A stretch of 64,000 nucleotides of DNA from contig CAJNOL010000333.1 of NCBI GenBank assembly GCA_905250125.1, positions 94,881-158,880 on the forward strand. Reading direction: 5' to 3'. Both the position numbers and the translations under genes were made by a program. Source of the stretch: Rotaria sordida. Taxonomy: Eukaryota; Rotifera; Eurotatoria; Philodinida; Philodinidae. Positions 32,113 through 43,182 of this stretch are shown in pieces; the first letter of the stretch is position 1, and each line of letters starts with the position of its first letter. The notes under the pieces were generated by a model, which was not told where the DNA came from, ran no database searches, and saw nothing but the letters and a program-made list of their open reading frames with translations.

Positions 32113-35100
32113 ATGTCTGATAATGAATTAGATGAACTTCTTTCACAATTAAAAGATACATGTAAAAAGTAAATAATTCTCGTCTATTTTACGACTACTT
32201 TTTTTTTTTTTAAATATTAAAATAAACATTCTTTTCAAAGAAATCGTCATCATTCATCAAATGAAACAAATCTTAATAATATACTTAAAAAAATTGATGT
32301 ATTTATCAATCGACGTCAGATGAAATTACTTAATCATCATAAACGTTTCGATGATTTACAACGTGATTTATTATTATCTGAATGTGAAAGTTCACGAAAT
32401 CGTGCAGCACTCGAAAAAAAAGATTTCGAAGTAAAAAAAAAAATCCAGATTTCAATCATTTCTTTTTTTTTTTTACGTATATTTCTTCCTCAAATGTAAG
32501 GTCAATCAGTTACATATGATGTTAAATAAAGCTGAACAGACTACTCAAAATATAATGACGAAATATGATAATGAAGTGCAAAAATTAACAGAACAAGTAA
32601 TTGTTTCTTTTATAGAAGTATAAGTATGTATATTATTTTTATTATTTAGCTATCCAATGTTCAACAAGAATATGAACGATTAAAAATCATGCATAAAACT
32701 AATCAAGATAATAGAACAATGAATGAAGTATTAACTGAAATTGTTCGTCTTCAAGAACTTAATAAAGTAAAATTCATCAGTATCCAATCACTTGTCTCGA
32801 AAAAAAAAAAAAATTTTTGTATCGAATTTTTTCATATTAGTTGGACGCTAAGTGATCAGAAAGCAGCTTTTGCCTGTGAAGTAGCAGAGATTTGGAATGT
32901 TTCCTAGGAACATTTATAGAAACTCCTATATTTTTACATATATGTAGAGTATGACGATATTAACATTATCTTCATAGAATGTTTTTTTCTATTAAGACTT
33001 AACCGAGATATGAATATTTCAAAACACAATCTTTGTATAAAATTAAAAACAACGTGAATAATCCATGTGTTTTGAAACATTTATATCTCAGCCAAATCTT
33101 AATAAAAAGAAACTTTTTTGAAGGTAGTGCCAGTCTTGTGGCATTCTACTTATGCGTAAAATATAATCTCTAAATCTTGAAATTATATGTAGGACCTTTT
33201 TTTAGATGTTCTTAGAATACTTTTCAAATTTCTGTCATTTCAAACAAAAATCAGCAAAGTTTCCAGCTAAAAACTATTTTCTGATCATTTGGTATCCAAT
33301 TCATATGAATAAAGTCGATAAAAAGAAAATTTAGACATGAATCTATGGATTTTATTCTTATCGTATATACTTATATAAATAATATTTTATTATCTTAACA
33401 GATGCTTGAAATCGATAATCAACGTTTATATAATGAAAATGATCATTTAAAACAAACTAATTATCAAACGCACAATCATGAAGAAATTATTTTACGTGAA
33501 AAAAATGCTCAATTAGAAAAATTAATTAATTCGTTACAACGCAGTAACGTAATCGTTTATTATTGTATTCATTTATTTTCTATCTAGAGATTTATTTTAT
33601 AGCAACAACCATTATGTAATCAAGGTATTGATTCAACAATTTTTGAATCAAAAATAAAAACTCTTGAAAATGATATTGATTTTTATAAACGTCATTCTGA
33701 TCAGCAAGTAAAAACAAAAACTATGATTGTTTTAATATTCTTACTTATAAATGAATAACAATTCACAATCATTTGTCTGGTATTATATAGGAAATAGAAA
33801 TTCGTCGATTAGTCAATGAACTTAATACTGAACGTGAACAACATAAAAATGAACTTGATACTTATCGAAAAAATATTATTGTAAATATTTAAGAGTATTC
33901 CTGTCTTTTTTTTTACTACTTCTATTTCTCAAAGAGGATACAACCGATCAGACTGAAATTTTCACTACAGATACAACACCTAAAATTAAGGAGACATGTG
34001 TTTCAAGAAAAAGATATCAAAGAAAGTTTTACGTGAAAATCCTATAGTTTACAATCCCGTCTGACGTGTTGATTTTCGTGTCCGAATTTATAGGATTCTA
34101 AGAGACAGCTCCCTGGTTTTAGCTCCGAACTAGTGTCCTTCAACTGGATCGGATTCGAAGTATAACAAAACTGTTGATTCGAGTCCAGTATATGGTCTCG
34201 GATGATAATAAAACATGACGAAGTAACTGAATCCATGGGATGGTAAATAGTTATCAAAAAAAGTGAATATATTTATCATCGTGATGAGAAAAGCATTTAT
34301 ATATGTATTCACAATTATGATCTTCGTCACCAAGTTTACATTCCATTCCAGGAATATCAGTAACAAGAAAACGTATACTTAGCGAAATTGATCAGGTTTT
34401 AGAAACAGAAAGATACCAAGTGATTCATTTTCTTTATTGTGAAATTTGAGATGATCTCTTTCTTTTGTTGCTGTTTATGGAAGAAACAAAATAGTATACT
34501 TTTTCATATAAAATAAAAGTTTGAAAACCGTACTGTAACTGTGAAAGTATCTGTCGGATATCGATTAGCTCCGACTTGAGTTCGGTGGCGAAAGATCGTA
34601 CTCGTCCAGGACACCACTCCGAATCTCTGTGTATTTTTCTCATAAAAAAACTAGTAAGTGAGACTTTCAAAAAAAAAATCTGATAAGGATCATAATGCAC
34701 TAGGATGCAGTTCCATGGAAAACTAGGTTTTCTTCGTAAAAGTCTCTTTAGAATTTTTTTTCCTCGAACATGTATCTGCTTATTTCAGATGCTCTATCTG
34801 TAGTAGCAATTTTAGACTACTTGGTTGCATCCTTATCGAGAACCAGAAGCGGTCCAAAAACTACGGGAAGGCTTTTAGTCAATATTTCTCCAATTATGAT
34901 GAATTGTTTTTAATTTAGTCTGATGAAATAGATAAACTTCGTTTATCATTAAATAATAGTGAACAACAATGTAATTTACTTCGATTAGAATTACAACGTT
35001 TACAAACAGAAAAAGAAATTCTTAAAGTACGTTTAATTGAAGCAAAAATAATAGATAGTCCAATATCTGAAATCAAGTATTTATTTTTGAACTTTTTATA

Positions 35101-35922
35101 TGTTTTTTTTTTTGTAATAAAAACTTCTTTTATATTAGAGAATTGGATAATATTGATTATGAAAAACTTATTCGTAATGAACTTGACATAAATATTGATC
35201 AAGCTAATAAACTAATTAAGTAGTTTTCTAGAAAAATGATAATATATATTTATATACATCTAAATTTATTTTCTAGTTATTCAAGTTATCATAAAAAAAT
35301 TCTAGAAGAAAAAATTCAGCAATTAACAAATGAAATAAATCAATTAAAAAAAGAAAATAAAACCAATGTATTTGATTAAGATTATTCTTTTCATAATGAT
35401 TTCATTTTTCGTTTGTTTTAGAATGTTAATGATTTATCTATACAAATATATCAATATAATGAAAATATTCTTCATTCTAAACGTGAAATGAATAAATTAC
35501 AAATGGAAATAACAGATAAAAATACAATTATTTATAATTTATATAAAAAAATTGAATGTCTTGAACAAGCATTAATGATTTCAAAACAACGAATGAATGC
35601 ACAATTAAATGAAATTGAAGTGAAAATTAAATAAATTGATAGTATACCTATTTTTTTGTTTTTCTTTTTTAAATAAAGGAACTTCGATCAAGAAATCAAG
35701 TGATTGCATCTTCAATAAAGAAAGAAATTGTATAAGCTTTTCCCAATGTGTTTTTTTTTGTTACTAAATAAATCATTTGTTTTTTTTTATCTTTAGAGAC
35801 ATATTCCAATATTTATAGACGGATTATCAACAGATGATGAAAGTCAAATGCGTCAATCGATTGATCTCAATGAAAATTTATGTACAAGTTCACCTATGAA
35901 ATCTGCTGATATACATAAGTAA
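32113..35922 (+). CDS. CEP63/DEUP1-like coiled-coil protein
   Basis: Thirteen exons give 501 aa: 32113-32168, 32241-32430, 32501-32596, 32650-32766, 33402-33548, 33603-33707, 33791-33880, 34919-35076, 35139-35219, 35277-35367, 35422-35619, 35679-35729, 35797-35922. Almost the whole protein is predicted coiled coil (Leu/Ile heptads, Glu/Lys/Gln rich). Residues about 27-125 align in register with the CEP63/DEUP1 N-terminus. LKKIDVFINRRQ parallels LMKQIDIMVAHKK, EVNQLHMMLNKAEQ parallels EVGMLHQQVEEHE, and EVQKLTEQLSNVQQEYERL parallels ELKKLHEELCILKRSYEKL. CEP63 organises centriole duplication with CEP152. Coiled-coil similarity can mislead, so the family call is moderate while the gene itself is well supported. 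Introns 4 and 7 are long and carry foldback elements. Confidence 0.6.
32839..33300. repeat. Foldback element in intron 4 of the CEP63-like gene
   Basis: The inner arms are clear: CTATTAAGACTTAACCGAGA..TTTCAAAACAC near 32991-33036 matches the complement of GTGTTTTGAAAC..TCTTAATAAAAAG near 33069-33115. The outer ends are also inverted (TTGGACGCTAAGTGATCAGA versus the complement of TCTGATCATTTGGTATCCAA). Divergence in between is high. Confidence 0.7.
33930..34855. repeat. Foldback element in intron 7 of the CEP63-like gene
   Basis: Left-arm segments (GAGGATACAACC, ACTACAGATA, GATACATGT-like, AAAGTTTTACG) recur inverted in the right arm near 34715-34850 (complements of GGTTGCATCC, TATCTGTAGT, ACATGTATC, CGTAAAAGT). 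It fills most of the 1,038-bp intron. ORFs at 34042-34700 on the minus strand fall inside it. Confidence 0.6.
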
Positions 35923-38900
35923 ATATTATTTAGAATTATACTCATTCTTACAAGATAAGTTCTTCAACTGATTAATTGCTTTCGAATCAAGATTATGTGT
36001 ATCATGTAGATCCTATTCTAGCATAAATATCCTGAAATGACTTCGGGGTTTTAGCTGATTGCTGCGAAGGTATTATATTTTTACGATATTTTTTAAGTCA
36101 ATTCTGTGGCTTCTCTTTGGAATACTACGAAAAATAGTTTTTCGAGTTCTTATCCTAAAATAGGACCATCGAATCTGCCAGTGTATATGAAGGATTGCAA
36201 AGATAAGCTTTTACGATAAACTGTGCTCGTTAAGATCTGTCTTTAGACAAAATTTCAAGTGGAAATTCGAAAATGAATATTTCTGATAGTGCTTAAGGAA
36301 ACTACGACACAGTTGAAATCGGTATTGGTTACCGGCTGATCTGGTCTACTCTAGCATATTTAGACCGATACTAGTCGTGAAAATATGCAGTATTTCCGCA
36401 CCAATATTCTACGAATCCGAACTTTTTTTAAGGTGTAGTAGGTGTAGTAAGAGGTCTGCGAGATTTTTTGTTTTGCATGTAACTCTGTTCAGCAATGTTC
36501 TATTCGGATCACAAGGCTAAATCTTGATTATTATTTTAGAAATTTTAATAGACTGCTAACATTGAATTAGTGTAATATCGTGTTATTTCCTACAAATGAA
36601 GAATAAGAGAAAGCTGAAAATTGTTGGATTTTGGTTTTGATAATTATTGTTCATTCATTTTGTCTATAATGCTTGAAACCAATGAGAGACCTAGTGTGGC
36701 CTTCAAGGCATGAAGATTATTATACAGCCTCATTTCAAAAACACTTGAAAAAATAATATTTTTGTCAATTGGTGTGGATGCTCTCTGTCCTAAAATAAAA
36801 CGTTTCTTGCTGCATTGGTCTCAAATACATCGTGTGAACATAGTGAACTCGATGCATAAAACAATACAATGAGAACTTGGCTTCAACTGCAGAAGATTAA
36901 AATTTGTTCAGGAGAAATTAACACTGATCTAATGAAGAAATATTATAAAACGATGACACACGTCTTCAATATTATTAGTCTAATAAAAGTCCGAAAATAC
37001 CGATAAAGTTTTAGTCTTGTGATTCGAATAGAACATTCAAGAATGTATTTTTTGAAAAAAAAAACGATTAACGTTTTCTGATGTTCTTAAGCAGAGTTAC
37101 ACGCAAAACTTTTGCCATACCCGATGTATAACTCATTACAATCCACATGATACACATAATCTCGCCTCAAAAGCAATTATCAGTGAAGGAATTTTTTTTT
37201 GCTTGAAAGAATGTAACCATATAAATGTGATGGACTTTGACCTGGCTTTGTCGATAACAAATGTCAAAAGTGGACGATTCTGTTGTCTTGGACTGTAAAA
37301 TGTTGTTTTTTATTTTAATAGAAAAAAAGATATTTAATTATTTTATATTGGAAAAACAGAATGAAACATATTCTTGATTATTAGTAGATGAAATATTCCA
37401 TAGAAATCATTTGTTATGACTCAAAATACGACACATAAATGATAGTTTGACATTATTGGTTGACTTGTCTATATTATTTGTTTTTAGATATTTTTGTCAT
37501 TTCGATAGTGATATTTCATCATCAATGGGTATTCGATATCAAAATCATGAACAACTTCCATGCAATCATCGAAATTCTCTTTCTCATTGATTGTTCTTGT
37601 CTTTCTTTTTTTTTTGTTTCCATTTTTTACTTGATGTTAATTTTCATTATGTTAAATAAAAATTTATTCTCTATTCTATATACATATTCAATATGAAATC
37701 TATAAAACCAAAAGTCTGCAAATGTTTTATATGTTTAATCATAATAAAAATATATCTAGTAACAGTTAGTCTGTCTTGGTTATTTAATGCTACAGAACGA
37801 TCTAAATTTAGATGGGGGTGTGTGTAAGTATATTATGTTTTTCTTTTCCTGTAGGCTTTTTCTACAATTAACACTTATATACAAAGAGAAACCATTTGAA
37901 GCCTTGAATGCGCAATCATACGCATAACATAGATCAGAATGTGATTGGATAGAAAAGTGTTGTTTGATGACTTAAACATCAATAATAAATATGTATCTGT
38001 TGTAGTTTTGTTGTTTTTCTCGGCTTTTTTTTCTTTTGTTTGCTGGTATGTTAGTGTTAGAAACAAAAACGGAGAAATTGTCCTTATTACCATTAACATT
38101 TGCTTGATATGGTTCTTTTCTTTGTATGAGACGTGATTGATAACAAGAATGTCATTGGTGAGAAAGGAGTAGGCACGAAAAAAAAACGGCGAAGGAGAAT
38201 ATAATTGTCTGATAGAACGAAGAAGGAAATATATGCAAAATTAACTATAGAACATGAAACATATCCTACCAACGGTTAGTAAAGAATAGAAGAAAAAAAA
38301 ACGAGAGAGAGGTTATACGAATGGCAAATGGTCGTTGTCTCGATCAACTGAGTATGCCATATTTGGGAGGAACATTTGGGTTAGGATTTCATCTTGCTAT
38401 TACTTTTCTTTCTCTATATTATCTATGTCTACACATGTACAGAACGAATTTACACAGAAAAATACCGATATATCTCAGAAGCTTCTGATATCTGCTTTTT
38501 TTCTTTTATAGCTATCTGCGATACATATTTCTGTGAAAGAAATTGTATAGTAACAGTGATGGTATCGTTCGTTCGTTCGTTCGTTCTATTCTATTTTTCT
38601 CTGTTTATTACATCTACATACACGCCCTATATTCAACACGATGCATATTTACACAATATCTTTCTTCTCGTCTAAAGGGTGATGCTGGCAACAATCATTT
38701 TCTACAGACAGATCTGTGAGAGATGTTATGTATGATATTGATTGTTTTGTTTTTTAGAGATATGGAATAGTTCCCAATAGAGAGCAAGAAGAAAAAAAAA
38801 GAGAGATCAAGAAAACAATTGTGTTGTCTCTGTATTCTTTAGATAGAAGGAAAAGTTTGAGCAAGTAGGTAGTCTATCCTCGTAGTCTTTTGATTTAAAT

Positions 38901-38993
38901 AGGTGCAATTAGAGCATAGAGTTCATTGAATAAAATTTATTGTAGGTAGAGAATATTTGTATATTTTCGATAGAAAAATTTCATAATCGAACC
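35923..38993. other. 3.1 kb gene-free spacer
   Basis: No gene recognised. Translations near 36790-36960 are interrupted by stops and match nothing I can name. A tetranucleotide run (TTCG, five units) lies at about 38567-38586. The last part is upstream of the first LIM gene. Confidence 0.6.
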
Positions 38994-39845
38994 ATGCCGT
39001 TCAAACCTCCTGAAGTAGTCAAATGTCCAAAATGTAACCAAAATGTCTATGCAGCCGAAGAAGTTCCAGCAGCTGGCAAAAAATTTCACAAAATGTGCTT
39101 TAAATGCGGTACATACATATATATTTTACACGAGAGAAAAACAAAATCACCTTTATCACATGACATCTATTCACCTTAGTATTTCCTTTTCAATCAATTT
39201 CTATTTTCACAAAATTCTATTTAAACCCATGTTCCTGCTTGATTCCATTAGGCTTATCGTCCCTTTCAGATGCCATTCTCAGTTCAAATTGTTCGTTGTC
39301 CAAAATGTAATCAGCCTGTTTATCACGCTGAAGAAGTACAAGCAGCGGGTAAAAAATGGCACAAAACATGTTTTAAATGTGGTAAGGCGTCGATCTTATG
39401 CTATACCTTTTCTTTCCTTAATATATTATTTTTCTTTTTATTCTTGTGATTATTCATAAAATGATTTAATTCTTTTTGTTTGTTTTTCTGAAAACAAAAC
39501 TAGGTTTATGCAAAAAAATGCTTGAATCAACAACACTTGCCGAACATGAAGGCAATTTATTCTGTAAACAATGTTATGCTCGTAAATTTGTAAGTAAATT
39601 TTATTGATATGATTACTATTCTACGAAATAATTCTTTGAATTAAAGGGTCCAAAAGGTGTTGGCTTTGGCGGTGGAGCAGGTGCTCTTGGTATGGATACT
39701 GGTGAACATCTTGGAAATGTATCTGGTTCAGAAATGTCGTAAGAATAATAGATTTTTTTTTTCTGTCGAATTTTTTAATGTAAAATTTCATAATAGAAAC
39801 AAACCAACTTATGCTCCACCACCTGGTGCTGGTCAACAACACTAA
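38994..39845 (+). CDS. Single-LIM muscle LIM protein (Mlp60A/CRP type) with two alternative first exons
   Basis: Form A uses exons 38994-39108, 39504-39589, 39647-39738 and 39797-39845 (113 aa). Form B starts at ATG 39270 (exon 39270-39381) and shares the last three (112 aa). Each first exon encodes the first zinc-binding half of the LIM domain, ending CFKC: form A CPKCNQNVYAAEEV, form B CPKCNQPVYHAEEV. Joining both in series would shift the frame to a stop, so they must be used one at a time. The shared part supplies GLCKKMLESTTLAEHEG and CKQCY, then the glycine-rich GPKGVGFGGGAGALGMDTG typical of CRP/MLP proteins. Such proteins act at muscle Z-discs and in the nucleus. A tandem paralogue follows 210 bp downstream. 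Confidence 0.9.
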
Positions 39846-40055
39846 ACTAAATTAATAATCATGATTTAATAGACATGTTTCGAAATATATATTTATGGTT
39901 TTTTTTTTTTGCATCTTTTATTTTTTCTTTTAATTTTATATGCTATTCAAGATGAGTGTGACTAAAATTCTAATCATTATTTATCGTATATAAAATACTT
40001 TATTTCAGATTTTATTATTTTTATTAATTTCTAATTCGTAATTTGTAATTGAATC

Positions 40056-40662
40056 ATGCCATTCAAACCACCAGAAACTTCCAAATGTAAGTTCATTAAA
40101 AAAAAAAAAAAGAAAAGCAAAATATTTTCCTTTTAAAAACACTTAACTTTTATTTTTTTTTTTCTATAGGCCCAAAATGCAATCAAAGTGTCTATGCTGC
40201 TGAAGAAGTTCCAGCCGCTGGAAAAAAATGGCACAAGATGTGCTTCAAATGTGGTATGTTGAATAATTAAAATATGATTTTTAATATAGATTGATGAAAT
40301 TATATGTTTTAATAAAAGGTCTTTGTAAGAAAATGTTAGAAGCTATGACCCTGGCTGAACATGAAGGTAATATTTATTGTAAACAATGTTACGGACGTAA
40401 ATTTGGGTAAGTTTTCAAAAAGTAACAAAGAATAAAGACAATAAAATTTATTTTTAGACCGAAAGGTTATGGTTTCGGACAAGGAGCTGGTACATTAGGT
40501 ATGGATACTGGTGAACATTTGGGAAACAAGAGTGGATCTGAGATGACGTAAATATTTAATTTTTTTTTTGTTGATTGATTAATTAATTAAAAATCTTTTA
40601 TTTTTTATAATAGAAACAGACCAAATTATGCTGCACCACCCGGTGTTTCTCAACAAGAATAA
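40056..40662 (+). CDS. Single-LIM muscle LIM protein, tandem paralogue
   Basis: Five exons (40056-40086, 40170-40253, 40319-40406, 40458-40547, 40614-40662) give 113 aa. The protein starts MPFKPPETSKCPKCNQSVY, completes one LIM domain (CFKCGLCKK, CKQCYGRKF), then has GPKGYGFGQGAGTLGMDTG and a short Pro/Asn tail. It is nearly collinear with the gene upstream, but an extra intron falls within the first cysteine pair and there is only one first exon. Zn ligands are all present. A role in muscle structure is inferred from the family. Confidence 0.92.
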
Positions 40663-41643
40663 ATGAAATTGATTATAGTTTAACATCCAAGTCCGTTTTC
40701 TCTCATGTATTAACAAAGAAACAAAATGTTTTTATCTTTCATTGATTTCAAGATATGATTACCTTTAGTAAAAGCCTTTCTTTGAAAAACCTGTTTGTTT
40801 TTTCTATAATCTTCCCTTCCTCTTCTTTTCATTTGTCAATTTTGATATTCATAATGCGAGATTTTAATTCTATATCGGTTTATTGAAGAAAAAAAACATA
40901 AGGGAGGAAAAAACAAACAACAGCAATAACAATGCAAACGAAGTAATTATGTTAAATGGGTGTTCTCGCTCTCGCTCTTTCTTTCTAGATACTTTTGATA
41001 AATTAGATTACTAATACGTTTTTCTGTCTCTTTTTTTCTTTGCACTTCTTTTTTTTTCCAATCTTTTCATGTTCAAGTGTTGCTGATGCTACCTTTGTCA
41101 TCAATTAAACTTTTTTTTAAAGTATATAAACACATATTGGACTGCGTGCACTGTATAATAAGTTTTCTTTTTTTTTTCGAACATGATAAAGTATGACCTT
41201 TTTTTTCAACACTATATTGTTTGTTCGATAATTATCGGTGTGCATATGCTTGTATATCATCGACATAAATAAGCAAATGCATGCCGACATTCTTTCATAT
41301 CCCATAGAAATAATAATCACTGGGAAAAAGAGATCTGTCTGGCCCATTCCCATCTATTTACATGGATAAGACTGATAACAGTTGATGTCAACAACAATAA
41401 CAGCTTTATATTAGGTTTTTTTTCTCCCCATCATTCATCCAATCGATGGCAGTTTCATAACAGAAGAAAAATATTAGTAGATATAGTCTTAGTTAGTTGA
41501 ATAGACAAGAAAAACAAAACAAAAAGAAGAAAAACAAGATGAGAGAATGTGAATACAAAAGGTTAAATAAAATAATAAACACAAAAATAAATCTACACAT
41601 ATATGTATACATTTCTAAGTTGTTATGAAATGTTTGTTTTTAA
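40663..41643. other. Spacer between convergent genes
   Basis: 3' flanks of the second LIM gene and of the minus-strand gene ending at 41644. Poly-T and poly-A tracts; no gene or repeat recognised. Confidence 0.6.
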
Positions 41644-42804
41644 TTAAAAAAAATAATCAGTCATATGAGTAGAACTTTTGTGATGAGACATTGATGAACG
41701 TAAACAAACATGTTCATGTTGTGAAAAAGCAAAATATGACGAATGATTTTGTTCTTGAGGAAAATTATAAGAAGATTCACTATAACTATTGGTTGGTACT
41801 AAACTTAATGGTGGTATAAATTGTTCTTGATTAGAATATGATGATTGATTCTAAATTTCAAAAATAAATATTATTTTTTTTTTAAAAGATAAAATTACGT
41901 TATAATTTGGATATGGATCATGAAATTTAGGCAGAATTGACATAAGTGGTACTGGTTGAGGTGGAAGAGATTTCTTCAAGAATAAATTTAAATATAATTT
42001 ATAAAAAAAAAAAAGAAAAAATTTTATATACGTCTTCAATAATTTCATGTAGAGCTTGTTGAACTAGATTAATAAAAGTTGATTCTTGTGAATTATTTTG
42101 ATCAAATTCATTTGAAAACTAGATTAAAAAATAAATTGTTTTTTTTTTCTATTCCTCATAAAATAATAATTTTTATTCAAGATTAAATTTACATTATAAT
42201 TCTGTATATTATTTTGTTCAACAAATTTTTCATGCAAACGTTTTCGTCTACGTCGATTCTTTCGTTTGCTTTTAATTATCGATGTTTGTTCAGGTTTCTT
42301 TATTGACATTTTATTCATAATTGATAAAGATGATGCTACTTGAGTATGAGACATCATTGATTGATATGATGGTAATATAGTAGAAGGTCGTATAACTGGT
42401 GTAAATCCATTAACAAGGACTAAATCTTGTTTAGGTCGAAGTATAGTTGTTTCACCATTTCGACGTATAATCATTTCATGATTTTTAAAACGACCTTCAT
42501 TTGAAATATTTGATGATGTATGAATATATTGTCGTGTTGTATTTTCTAATGGATCTGTTGAATGATCAACAAATAATTCCGATAATGGATAATCAAAAAA
42601 TTTCGTATATTTTGATGTTTTACCAATAATATTAAAAGGAAGATTAGTCTAAAAGAAAGAAAAAGATTTGAATAGATTGATTAAAAAAAAAAATTTTTTT
42701 TATAATCTTACAATCATCATTTTTTCATCATGTCGATTAATATTATTAAGTCGTTTAACTTTATGAAAATGTGAACGATGTTTTCGTTGATTAATATAAG
42801 ACAT
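41644..42804 (-). CDS. Basic protein of unknown function with nuclear-localisation-like stretch
   Basis: Five exons, minus order: 42712-42804, 42193-42648, 42032-42118, 41899-41973, 41644-41850; 305 aa, with phase 0 at every junction. The N-terminus is His/Arg/Lys rich (MSYINQRKHRSHFHKVKR). A strongly basic block, KSKRKNRRRRKRLHEKF, around residue 160 is a likely nuclear-localisation signal. The second half is Gln/Ser/Asn/Pro rich and unstructured. No known domain was recognised. It shares a 378-bp divergent upstream region with the gene at 43183. Confidence 0.7.
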
Positions 42805-43182
42805 TTTTCAAAAAGGAAACTTAAAATATTGTTTAATACCAATGTATATTCGTTTATCTTTTTGATTCTTTTAAATCAATCGATATCTATCTATAAAGAG
42901 AAAGAGAAGATTTCAAATAAACAAAAAGCGCCATCTTTATAATCGATTTAAAACATAAAATCAATTAATTTCGTTTCTAAGAAAAGCGCGAGTACAACAA
43001 AAATTCTCTATTTTCTAATACAAAATCAACATAAACGGTTATCGAATTTATTCTTGAATAGCCTATTTAAAAAATTACGTTTCTTATTTTTTTTTTCCTC
43101 ATTTTCCATAATAATGATTATTAAACAAGAATAATAATAATAATTGAAAATAAATTTTTATATTGACAATCAAGAAAAAATC
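42805..43182. promoter_or_regulatory. Compact divergent promoter region
   Basis: Separates the start codons of two divergently transcribed genes. GCGCCATCT at 42928-42936 is the complement of AGATGGCGC found upstream of the CEP63-like gene. The rest is very AT-rich. It probably drives both genes, but no transcription start can be placed. Confidence 0.5.

Noticed and set aside
36790-36960. Possible transposase-like translation
   Set aside because: Interrupted by stops in all frames and no diagnostic motif could be named.
39043-39459. 138-codon plus-strand ORF across the first LIM gene
   Set aside because: It reads the LIM exons out of frame; the true frames carry the CxxC zinc ligands and exact splice phases.
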